From the NCBI GenBank assembly GCA_900542235.1, contig UQNB01000079.1, forward strand, positions 1 to 9,085: 9,085 bases of DNA. The letters are read 5' to 3'. Position numbers and translations under genes: made by a program. The notes beneath the pieces were generated by a model. It did no database searches and was not told where the DNA came from. It saw only the letters and a list, made by a program, of their open reading frames with translations. Origin of the DNA: an uncultured Collinsella sp. GTDB taxonomy: Bacteria; Actinomycetota; Coriobacteriia; Coriobacteriales; Coriobacteriaceae. Of the stretch, positions 1-6,000 are shown piece after piece (the first letter of the stretch is position 1; each line of letters starts with the position of its first letter).

Positions 1-1
1 A

Positions 2-40
2 GCTGCGGGAACGGCCTATCTGCTCAATGTGTTCGGCTGA
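2..40 (+). CDS. Possible C-terminal end of an unidentified forward gene (partial)
   Basis: One forward frame is open from the window edge to a TGA at 38-40 and reads AAGTAYLLNVFG. The peptide is hydrophobic and would fit the end of a membrane or globular protein, but twelve codons are too few to name a family. If real, the gene is convergent with cysK. A chance open stretch in GC-rich DNA is equally possible, and the minus strand is also open here. No good terminator follows it. Confidence 0.3.
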   Translation, partial: AAGTAYLLNVFG

Positions 41-90
41 GATCGGAAATCAACCCTGCCAGAAGAGAGGGGAGACCGGCGTGCCTTGGA

Positions 91-107
91 CTCGTTCTAA
101 GAACGAG
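91..107. terminator. Short palindrome just downstream of cysK
   Basis: CTCGTTCT and AGAACGAG are perfect 8-base arms separated by one base; as RNA this gives a six-pair stem with a five-base loop. It begins about 5 bases after the cysK stop, which is where a terminator would sit. No run of T follows it in the cysK reading direction, so it may be a weak terminator, an RNA-end stabiliser, or a DNA-level palindrome. Confidence 0.3.
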
Positions 108-112
108 AAGCT

Positions 113-1051
113 CTAGTCCTGGAAGAGCGCCGTGGACAGGTAACGCTCACCGGTGTCGGCGAGCAGCGCCACGATGGTCTTGCCCTCGTTCTCGGGACGC
201 TTGGCCAGCTGCAATGCGGCCCACACGGCGGCGCCGGACGAAATGCCCACGAGCACGCCCTCCTTGTGGCCCACGGCGCGGCCGGTGGCAAAGGCGTCGT
301 CGTTCTCGACGGGGATGATCTCGTCATAGACCTGGGTGTCGAGGACGTCGGGCACAAAGCCGGCGCCGATACCCTGGATTTTGTGCGGGCCGGCCTGGCC
401 TTTAGAGAGCACCGGGGAGGTGGCGGGCTCGACGGCGACAACCTGAATCTGGGGGTTCTGCTCCTTGAGGAACTCGCCCACGCCGGTCACGGTACCACCG
501 GTGCCAACGCCGGCGACGAAGATATCAACCTTGCCGTCGGTGTCATCCCAGATCTCGGGGCCGGTCGTGGCCTTGTGGATGGCGGGGTTGGCGGGGTTCA
601 CAAACTGGCCGGCGAGTATGCTGTTGGGGGTCTCCTTCTGCAGCTCCTCGGCCTTGGCGATAGCGCCCTTCATACCCTTGGAGCCGTCGGTGAGCACGAG
701 CTGTGCGCCGTATGCCTGCATAAGCTTGCGGCGCTCGACGGACATGGTCTCGGGCATGGTGATGATCACCTTGTAGCCGCGGGCCGCTGCCACCGAGGCG
801 ATGCCGACGCCGGTGTTGCCGCTCGTGGGCTCGATGATGGTGTAGTCGCCGCCGCGCACGAGCTTGCCGGCCTTCTCGGCCTCGTCAATCATGTTCTTGG
901 CGACGCGGTCTTTAACTGACCCGGCGGGGTTGAAGTATTCCAATTTGACGAGCACACGGGCCTTGAGGTCCTCGTCGGCCTCGAAGTGGGTGAGCTCCAG
1001 AAGCGGGGTGTGGCCGATAAGCTGATCGATGGACGTGTAAACATTGCTCAT
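113..1051 (-). CDS. cysK: Cysteine synthase A (O-acetylserine sulfhydrylase)
   Basis: A cytoplasmic fold-type II PLP enzyme that replaces the acetate of O-acetyl-L-serine with sulfide to form L-cysteine, the last step of sulfur assimilation. The 312-residue product is full length for the family. The PLP lysine is K47 in NPAGSVKDR; the TSGNTG substrate loop is at 76-81; the phosphate-binding GTGGT loop is at 183-187; GISSGAA at 269-275 supplies the serine facing the PLP ring nitrogen; and IQGIGAGF at 225-232 is typical of CysK. There is no C-terminal CBS domain, which argues against cystathionine beta-synthase. CysM or a sulfide-scavenging paralogue is possible but less likely. The ATG at 1051 follows a GGAGG ribosome site (1058-1062 on the opposite strand) at good spacing. 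The gene is divergent from an Rrf2 regulator and carries a dyad over its -10 box, so repression by that neighbour is the natural hypothesis. Confidence 0.96.
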   Translation of the reverse strand: MSNVYTSIDQLIGHTPLLELTHFEADEDLKARVLVKLEYFNPAGSVKDRVAKNMIDEAEKAGKLVRGGDYTIIEPTSGNTGVGIASVAAARGYKVIITMPETMSVERRKLMQAYGAQLVLTDGSKGMKGAIAKAEELQKETPNSILAGQFVNPANPAIHKATTGPEIWDDTDGKVDIFVAGVGTGGTVTGVGEFLKEQNPQIQVVAVEPATSPVLSKGQAGPHKIQGIGAGFVPDVLDTQVYDEIIPVENDDAFATGRAVGHKEGVLVGISSGAAVWAALQLAKRPENEGKTIVALLADTGERYLSTALFQD

Positions 1052-1123
1052 GGTGAACCTCCAAAGTGTTCAAATGACTGGATACCGTGTGGTTTTACGG
1101 TGTGTGTGACAGCGAAACCCACA

Positions 1124-1136
1124 AACCTTATAGGTT
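1124..1136. promoter_or_regulatory. Candidate operator over the cysK -10 box
   Basis: AACCT-TAT-AGGTT is a perfect 5-base inverted repeat with a three-base spacer. It completely covers the predicted cysK -10 hexamer, so a bound dimer would block RNA polymerase. The divergent gene encodes an Rrf2-type dimeric DNA-binding protein, the obvious candidate ligand. The dyad and its overlap with the -10 are seen directly; its use as an operator is inferred. Confidence 0.45.
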
Positions 1137-1156
1137 GTTCGTTTTGCTGTTGGCAA
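1127..1156 (-). promoter_or_regulatory. cysK promoter (sigma-A type)
   Basis: On the minus strand TTGCCA (1151-1156) and TATAAG (1127-1132) each match the -35 and -10 consensus at five of six bases, with an 18-bp spacer. Transcription would start near 1120, giving a leader of about 70 bases before the cysK ATG. The leader contains a weak ACCGT/ACGGT hairpin (1084-1088 with 1097-1101) of uncertain meaning. Confidence 0.6.
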
Positions 1157-1240
1157 GCATAGTAGACAGTAAAGCCTAGTAACGCAATAGGAAATAGAAG
1201 ATTATTACGAGTCGATTAACCATCTTGACGGGAATAGGTA

Positions 1241-1268
1241 TTTTCAAAACCAATTTTTCGGCTAGAAT
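1241..1268 (+). promoter_or_regulatory. Weak promoter candidate for the Rrf2 regulator
   Basis: TTTTCA (1241-1246, four of six -35 matches) and TAGAAT (1263-1268, good -10) are separated by 16 bp. The start site would be near 1275, about 30 bases before the ATG. An imperfect dyad, GGTATTTTCAAAACC at 1237-1251, overlaps the -35 and could mediate autoregulation. A TTGACG at 1225-1230 looks like a better -35, but no -10 lies at the right distance from it. Confidence 0.4.
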
Positions 1269-1304
1269 TTCTACGAATTAAAAGACCGAAAGGCAGCTAT
1301 ATAT

Positions 1305-1733
1305 ATGTTGGTTTCCACAAAGGGCAGATATGCCCTGCGCGTTATGGTCGACCTGGCCGAGCACCAGGCGACAGGCCGTATCCCGCTTAAAGAGATTGCG
1401 GCGCGTCAGGGTATTTCGGAGAAGTACCTCGAGAATATTCTGGCTACGCTCGTGCGCGCCAACATGCTCTCGGGCATGCGCGGCAAGGGCGGCGGCTATG
1501 TGCTCACGCGCCCGCCCGAGCAGTACACGGTGGGCGAGATCTTGCGCCTGACCGAGGGCAGCCTGGCGCCGGTCGCCTGCCTGGATGGCGACTGCAAGGG
1601 TTGTTCGCGCTCTGACGAGTGCCCCACGCTCGACGTGTGGAAGAACCTGGACAAGCTTATCAACGACTACCTCGACGGTGTGACGCTCGATCAACTTGTC
1701 GCTCCCAACGAAGGCTACGACTACGTGATCTAG
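1305..1733 (+). CDS. Rrf2-family transcriptional regulator with four clustered cysteines (IscR/CymR-like)
   Basis: A 142-residue dimeric winged-helix regulator. The N-terminus MLVSTKGRYALR is the classic Rrf2 opening. The helix-turn-helix spans about 26-50 and includes YLENIL with E43 at the position important in E. coli IscR; the wing is GKGGGYVL at 61-67. The effector region has C92, C97, C100 and C106. IscR and NsrR use three cysteines in this region to hold an iron-sulfur cluster, while CymR senses cysteine status through CysK and needs no cluster. Divergence from cysK favours a sulfur-responsive, CymR-like role; the cysteines favour cluster or thiol sensing. Both are inferences. The ribosome site is modest (GAAAGG at 1288-1293, 11 bases from the ATG), and the ATG follows an AT-rich TATATAT stretch. 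No isc or suf genes are visible in the window. The family is certain; the specific regulon is not. Confidence 0.93.
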   Translation: MLVSTKGRYALRVMVDLAEHQATGRIPLKEIAARQGISEKYLENILATLVRANMLSGMRGKGGGYVLTRPPEQYTVGEILRLTEGSLAPVACLDGDCKGCSRSDECPTLDVWKNLDKLINDYLDGVTLDQLVAPNEGYDYVI

Positions 1734-1738
1734 CCCAC

Positions 1739-1769
1739 CTGCCATTTGGGGACGGGGTGGAAATGGCAG
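1739..1769. repeat. Small inverted repeat with GGGGACGG core
   Basis: CTGCCATTT and AAATGGCAG form perfect 9-base arms around a 13-base G-rich loop. It starts six bases after the Rrf2 stop codon. No T-tract follows, so it is not a convincing terminator. Its TTTGGGGACGG core (1745-1755) recurs exactly at 2922-2932 inside the long inverted repeat, which suggests a dispersed intergenic repeat family. Confidence 0.55.
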
Positions 1770-1800
1770 ATTCTCTCGCCCTTTGAGACTTGGCAAATAA

Positions 1801-1838
1801 GAAGGCCGCCCATTTTTGTGATGGGCGGCCTTCGTTTT
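1801..1838. terminator. Bidirectional intrinsic terminator between convergent genes
   Basis: A perfect 13-base GC-rich inverted repeat (1801-1813 with 1821-1833) encloses a seven-base TTTTGTG loop. GTTTT follows on the plus strand, and TTATTT follows when read on the minus strand. It lies between the 3' ends of the Rrf2 gene and the YvlD-like gene and can serve both. Confidence 0.85.
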
Positions 1839-1873
1839 GGGCTGTTGAGACGGGCGCGGCCGGAATGGCCGTT

Positions 1874-2239
1874 TTAGCCCTCGGCGATGCTGTCGAGGAT
1901 GCTGCGCATGATGGACACCAGGATGCTGCCCATAAAGGCCGATCCAAAGCTGGCGATGGAGATACCCGCGCCCAGCAGATTGACCGACAGATAGCTGGCC
2001 AGCTCGAGCATAAAGCTGTTGACTACGAGCTGAAAAATACCCAGCGTAATGATCGTGAGCGGCAGCGAGATAACCGTCAGAAACGGCTTGACGAGCGAAT
2101 CGACGATGTTCAGGAACAGTCCCACGAAGGCGAAACAGACCCAGGCCTCGGCAAAACCGAAGGGCTGGATGCCGGGGACGAGGAACGTGGCAATCGCGAT
2201 GGCGATCGAGGTAAAGAGCCAGTTAAGCATAAAGCGCAT
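1874..2239 (-). CDS. Small four-helix membrane protein, phage-holin-4 / YvlD family
   Basis: A 121-residue, very hydrophobic inner-membrane protein. Predicted membrane segments lie near residues 5-23, 32-50, 53-76 and 92-113. The NIVDSLVKPFL stretch (44-54) followed by LPLTIITLGIFQLVVN (59-74) is the signature of the YvlD family, annotated as phage holin family 4 although members are usually chromosomal and have no proven holin activity. B. subtilis YvlD belongs to an envelope-stress operon, but no partner genes are seen here. The ATG at 2239 is supported by an AAAGGA site eight bases upstream; M4 is a less likely alternative start. No lysis, phage or toxin genes are nearby, so a role in membrane homeostasis is more plausible than lysis. 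It is divergent from the TrpR-like gene; I found no clear promoter for it. Confidence 0.85.
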   Translation of the reverse strand: MRFMLNWLFTSIAIAIATFLVPGIQPFGFAEAWVCFAFVGLFLNIVDSLVKPFLTVISLPLTIITLGIFQLVVNSFMLELASYLSVNLLGAGISIASFGSAFMGSILVSIMRSILDSIAEG

Positions 2240-2427
2240 GGTGTGAATCCTTTCTTGCGCAGGGTGCGTCGGTGTCGCGTGAAGCGGTTTGCTGCGGCGG
2301 CTTGGACGGCCGCTCGGGTGTGCCGCCTTGTTCGGCCGCCCATTGTCTCAGATATTCGTGGAGCTTACGTGCGCATTCGGTTTCAAAACGGCGTTCGTCC
2401 TGAAAAACGCGCCGCTGGCAGAGAGTC

Positions 2428-2458
2428 TTGTCGCTTTAGTTTGGTGGTGTGCTACACT
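2428..2458 (+). promoter_or_regulatory. Extended -10 promoter for the TrpR-like gene
   Basis: TGC-TACACT (2450-2458) matches the extended -10 form (TGn plus a four-of-six hexamer). A TTGTCG (2428-2433) lies 19 bp upstream and could act as a weak -35, a requirement extended -10 promoters relax. The start site would be near 2465, exactly where the leader hairpins begin, leaving a 5' leader of about 100 bases. Confidence 0.5.
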
Positions 2459-2463
2459 GCTAC

Positions 2464-2516
2464 GGGCAAAAGCCACAGGCGTTGCCCTATTGCATAGAAC
2501 GGGCGAACGATGCCCG
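2464..2516 (+). promoter_or_regulatory. Structured mRNA leader with alternative hairpins
   Basis: Four segments can pair. GGGCAA (2464-2469) pairs with TTGCCC (2482-2487), reinforced by an inner GCC-ACA-GGC (2472-2480). CGGGC (2500-2504) pairs with GCCCG (2512-2516). The middle two are also complementary: 2482-2487 with 2501-2506, six pairs including one G:U. This 1:2, 2:3, 3:4 arrangement is the logic of attenuators. No T-tract follows, so any control would act on translation or mRNA stability rather than by intrinsic termination. The complementarities are seen; their regulatory use is inferred. Confidence 0.35.
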
Positions 2517-2560
2517 ATGTCAGTATCAACTTCGATGCCTTATGGCGGGTTTGGCGGTGA
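2510..2560 (+). CDS. Candidate 16-residue leader peptide with two Trp codons
   Basis: ATG at 2510 opens a mini-ORF, MPDVSINFDALWRVWR, ending in TGA at 2558-2560. The next gene's ATG follows three bases later in the same frame. Tryptophan codons lie at 2543-2545 and 2552-2554. The start codon sits inside the second leader hairpin, and the last codons contain GGCGGTGA, the only ribosome-site-like sequence for the downstream gene, so translational coupling is plausible. Its own ribosome site is poor. Two Trp in 16 residues just before a TrpR-like gene is suggestive, but the YerC family has no established tryptophan link. It could also be an N-terminal extension interrupted by UGA, or chance. Confidence 0.3.
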   Translation: MPDVSINFDALWRVWR

Positions 2561-2563
2561 TCG

Positions 2564-2863
2564 ATGAATATCGAGAACATGTTTGACAAGCCTGATGTCA
2601 AGCAGCTGGTCCACGCATTTAGTCTTTTGGATGACGAGAAGGATATCCAGGCGTTTTTGACCGATATCTGCACGCCGCGCGAGATCTGCGATCTTTCGCA
2701 ACGTCTGCAGGTTGCGCGTTATCTGGATGAGGGCGAGCCTTATGTTGAGGTTCAGGCCCGCACCGGCGCTTCGTCCACTACGGTGAGCCGCGTGTCCAAG
2801 GCACTCAACGGCGAGTACGGCGGCTATCGCAAGATCCTCATCAAGCTGGAGGATGGCGAGTAG
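2564..2863 (+). CDS. TrpR-like DNA-binding regulator, YerC/YecD family
   Basis: A 99-residue all-helical protein of the Trp-repressor superfamily. TPREICDLSQRLQVARYL (37-54) is the conserved helical block of TrpR-like proteins, and YVEVQARTGASSTTVSRVSKAL (about 60-81) is the helix-turn-helix that would read DNA. The length matches YerC/YecD proteins; classical TrpR is similar in size, but no trp genes are nearby. In B. subtilis yerC lies just upstream of pcrB and the UvrD-like helicase gene pcrA; here the next operon encodes a UvrD-like helicase of a different kind, a loose parallel only. An in-frame TGA at 2558-2560 excludes a longer start, and GGCGGTGA (2553-2560) is close to the ribosome-site consensus but only three bases from the ATG, which suggests weak or coupled translation. 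The ligand and regulon are unknown. Confidence 0.9.
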   Translation: MNIENMFDKPDVKQLVHAFSLLDDEKDIQAFLTDICTPREICDLSQRLQVARYLDEGEPYVEVQARTGASSTTVSRVSKALNGEYGGYRKILIKLEDGE

Positions 2864-2890
2864 GCCAGCGGCAACAAACGAATTGCGCAG

Positions 2891-2916
2891 AACCGTCCCT
2901 TCGGGGGCGGTTTTTT
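2891..2916 (+). terminator. Intrinsic terminator of the TrpR-like gene
   Basis: A nine-pair stem (2891-2899 with 2904-2912, one G:U) is capped by a TTCG tetraloop and runs into six T residues at 2911-2916. It lies 28 bases past the TrpR-like stop codon. It insulates addB-addA from upstream transcription, so that operon should have its own promoter. Confidence 0.92.
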
Positions 2917-3002
2917 GATCCTTTGGGGACGGAGGAAAACGGATCACTGGGTTAGACTGACCTCCTCGGTGATCCATTTTCCTCTGTCTCCAAGGGGTCA
3001 AA
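2914..3002. repeat. 34-bp imperfect inverted repeat (REP-like element)
   Basis: The arm 2914-2947 pairs with 2969-3002 around a 21-base loop, with no gaps and five differences in 34 positions. Read as plus-strand RNA, four of the five differences are G:U pairs and one is C:A. The left arm contains TTTGGGGACGG, shared with the hairpin at 1745-1755. The element starts within the terminator's T-tract. It looks like a dispersed palindromic intergenic repeat; no transposase is present in the window. Confidence 0.75.
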
Positions 3003-3045
3003 TCTGTTGGCGTGGGGCAAATCTGTCCGCGCGGGCGGGTAGGAT
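2999..3045 (+). promoter_or_regulatory. Direct repeat and weak promoter candidate upstream of addB
   Basis: CAAATCTGT occurs twice (2999-3007 and 3018-3026), each preceded by GGGG, with a 19-base offset. A TAGGAT at 3040-3045 is a possible -10 for addB-addA with a start near 3052, but no good -35 sits at the right distance. The addBA promoter must lie somewhere between the 2916 terminator and 3084 unless upstream readthrough feeds it. Confidence 0.25.
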
Positions 3046-3084
3046 GGAAGCATTGAATATTGCGAACGGTTTGAGTGGAGGACC

Positions 3085-6000
3085 ATGCCTGTTCGAATCT
3101 ATACCACCAACGCCGGCGCGGATTTGAGCGATGCCGAGGCGGCGCTGCTTGCCGACCTTATTGCCCGCCACGGGCGTGCCGTGCTGCTGGCGCCAACGTT
3201 TGCCGAGCTCGACCTGTGCCGTCATGATGCGGCGGAAGCCGGCGTTTCGCTGGGTATTGACTACAAGACGCCTACATCGTGGCTTCGCTCGCTTTGGGAG
3301 CTTTTGGGCGACGGGCGCGGTTTCGTCGACAACCTGCAGCGCCAGATGCTGTTTTCGGACATGGTAGCGCGCCTCGACGACGCCGACCTGCAGCCGCTTT
3401 CGCGCAGCCAGGGCACGGTGCGTATGCTCGCGCGTATGGCTCGCGATGTGCTGCCGGGTGTGGCAGGGACAGGCACCGAGCGTTGCTGCGACAACGTTTG
3501 CAAGCCCAAGCCCAAAAGCGACGCCGAGGCTCGCGTGTTTGAACTTTTGTGCGCCTATGCGCGCGGTTTGGACCGTCGAGATATGGTCGAGCCCTGCGAG
3601 GCGGCTGACATTATGGCCGGCGCTTTGGCCGACAACCTGCCGGGGTGCGCCCGCGCCGTTTGCGTGCGCGGCGTCACGTCATTTACGTATAGCCTGCTCG
3701 AGCTGCTGTCCGCCGTGGCAAACAACGGGGGAGAGGTTGTCGTGCTGCTTGCCCGCGAGCAAGCGGCGATGCGCGAGGAGCTTGCCGCGGCATTTGATGT
3801 CCGCGGTGTGCTGTTTGAGGTTGCACCGCTGGACGAGGATGCCGGCGCTCCGGCGACTGCTCCAAAGTCCGTCGCACGTCCTGCCTTTGTGGAAGTCGCC
3901 GGGCCCCATGCCCGTGCCCGTGTCTATGCGGACGTCATCGATAAGATGGTGAAAGCGCACGAGGAGTCCAAGGTCAACGATGCCGCCTTCGCACCTGCCG
4001 ATCCCGTGCGCGTGCTCGTGGTGTCCGCCCGGACGCCCCAGCTGTTCGGCGAACTCGCTGCCCGTTTGGCGGCGCGTCACATTGCAGCCGAGACGACTGA
4101 GTTCACGGCGTTTTCCCAGTCCATCGCAGGCAGGCAGTTTACGGCGCTCGCCAACCTGATCGAGCGTATGAAAGCCGCCGATGAGGGCATGGCGTCAAAG
4201 ACCGAGTGGTGGCCCGCGCCGGAGCTTACCGACTGGATCTACAGTCCGCTTTCGGGCGCTGATGCCGTCAATGCCCGTACCTTCGATAAGAATATGCGTC
4301 TCTCGCGCAGCAAGACTACCGCGGGCGTTAAGAGCCTGCTGCAGAGCGTTCAGGGCCAGGTGAGGGGCGCGCGCAAGGCGGCGAGCGACGAAAACTGGTT
4401 TAAGAATGTGCCGTGTGTGGTCTCGGACGTGTTCCAGGCGCTATGGCGTGACAAGCCCGTGACGGCGCTCAAGGCCATGCTTGCCGTTGCCGAGGCGTTG
4501 CCCGATCGCTCGCTGGGCAGCTTGGATGGCCAAGCCCGTCGCCAGGCGGAGGTGGCCCTGCTGCGCCATGTCATCGACATCCTTATGAATGATGCTCGCG
4601 CGCTCGACGTGTCACAGGCCGCGACCGTACCGGTTCTCGATGGCGTTCGAACCAAGGTGGACAAGCGCAGCACTGCATACGATTACGAGACCTACGAGGT
4701 AGACCGCGCGCCGCGTGCCCAGGTTCGCTTTGCTTCGCTTGCCGATGCGGCGGTTCTGCGCCCCGGCAGCTACGATGCCGTGCTGTTTGCCGATGTCGAC
4801 CTGGACAGCTATCCGCTTTCGCACGAAGAGGGTCCGCTGGCCACGCTGACGGCCGCGCTGCGCCGCGACGGCGTGTCTTTGGAGCCCGCCGCCCTGCTGC
4901 GCGTGCGCTTTGGCCGTGCAATGCAGGCGGCGAGCGGTCCGGTCGCGCTCGCCCGCGTGACGCACGATCGCCAGGCACGCGAGTGCTACCCGGCAGCCGT
5001 ATGGACCGAGCTGCGGGCGCATGCCGAGGCCGCTGAAGCTGCTAAGGTAGCTGACGACGCCAAGGCCGCTGACACTGCTAAGGCCGCAGGCGCCGACAAG
5101 GCGAATTGCGTGGGTGAGGGCGATATCGTAAGGGACTTCGATCCCGCGGCAGGCGAAGGTCTCAAGTGCGAGCGCGTGACCTGCGAAGCTCCTCAGCATC
5201 TGAGCGATGAAGCCATTCCGTATCTGGTCCTGCGCCGTCGTGACGGCGAGGGTGAGGGCGCGCCGCTCGTGCCGCGTCTGACGTCCGCCTCGCAGATCGA
5301 GGCCTATTCCACCTGCCCGCTGTGCTGGTTCGTGTCGTATCGCGTCAAGCCCCAGTCCATCGACGCGGGCTTTGGCAATATGGAGAAGGGCAACTTTGTC
5401 CACGACGTGCTGGAGCATCTGCACGCCCGTCTGCCCCAAGAGGGCATGGAGCGCGTGACGCCCGAGAACCTGCCGCGTGCTCAGGAACTGCTGCGCGAGG
5501 TCTTTGACGAGACCTTGGCCGAGCATACAGGCAAGCGCGGTACCGAGGGCCCGCTGGTGCCGCTCTCCCCGGTGGAGGAGCGCCAGGTGGCCGAGATTTT
5601 GCCCCAGCTGGAGGGCGTGCTTGCCTACGAGTCCGAGGCGCTTGCCCCCTTTGTCCCGCGCTACCTTGAGTTCGCCTTTAATGAGCTTAAGGTCGAGTAT
5701 GCTGGTTGGCCGCTTGGCGGGCGCATCGACCGCGTGGACGTGGACGCCGAGAATCGTGCCGTGGTGATCGACTACAAGCATCGCGCGGGCGTTGAGGAGT
5801 TTAAGCTCGCCGACCCTACGATGCGCGACGAGGAATCGGGCACGGCGCCCATCGACGATCCGCGCTGGTTGCCGCCACATACCCAAACGCTCATCTACGC
5901 GCAGGCCATGCGCCGGGCGCTGGATTTGGACACCCGCGCGGCGCTCTACTTTTCGACCAAGGGCGGCAAACCGGCGCTGCGAGGCGCCGCGAGTGCCGAG

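Larger units (their letters stand above)
2240..2563. other. Gene-poor divergent intergenic region
   Basis: This 324-base stretch separates the minus-strand YvlD-like gene from the plus-strand TrpR-like gene. Its right half holds a promoter, two hairpins and a mini-ORF, listed separately. Its left half (2240-2435) has no recognised gene. One minus-strand frame is open there for 70 codons (2435 down to a TAA at 2223-2225) and overlaps the YvlD-like start, but it contains no ATG, GTG or TTG. It may be a decayed gene end or chance. Confidence 0.6.

Noticed and set aside
266..919. A 217-codon plus-strand frame inside cysK
   Set aside because: Gly/Leu/His-rich shadow of cysK, which has full catalytic motifs on the opposite strand.
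1052..1120. A possible GTG-started leader frame ending on the cysK ATG
   Set aside because: It has no ribosome site, contains no Cys codons, and would begin at about the predicted transcription start; best explained by chance.
1225..1230. TTGACG as the -35 box of the Rrf2 gene
   Set aside because: A good hexamer, but 16-18 bp downstream there is no -10-like sequence; TAGAAT at 1263 is too far from it.
1857..1871. CGGCC-GGAAT-GGCCG hairpin after the YvlD-like stop codon
   Set aside because: Only five pairs and no T-tract in the gene's direction; the 13-bp hairpin at 1801-1833 is the convincing terminator.
1874..2239. Evidence of a prophage or lysis cassette from the holin-family annotation
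   Set aside because: YvlD-type proteins are common chromosomal membrane proteins; no endolysin, integrase, capsid or att-like repeats are present.
1790..2497. A 235-codon plus-strand open frame over the YvlD-like gene
   Set aside because: Antisense to a clear four-helix membrane protein with its own ribosome site; the translation is a low-complexity Asp/Glu/Arg string and it begins in the terminator hairpin.
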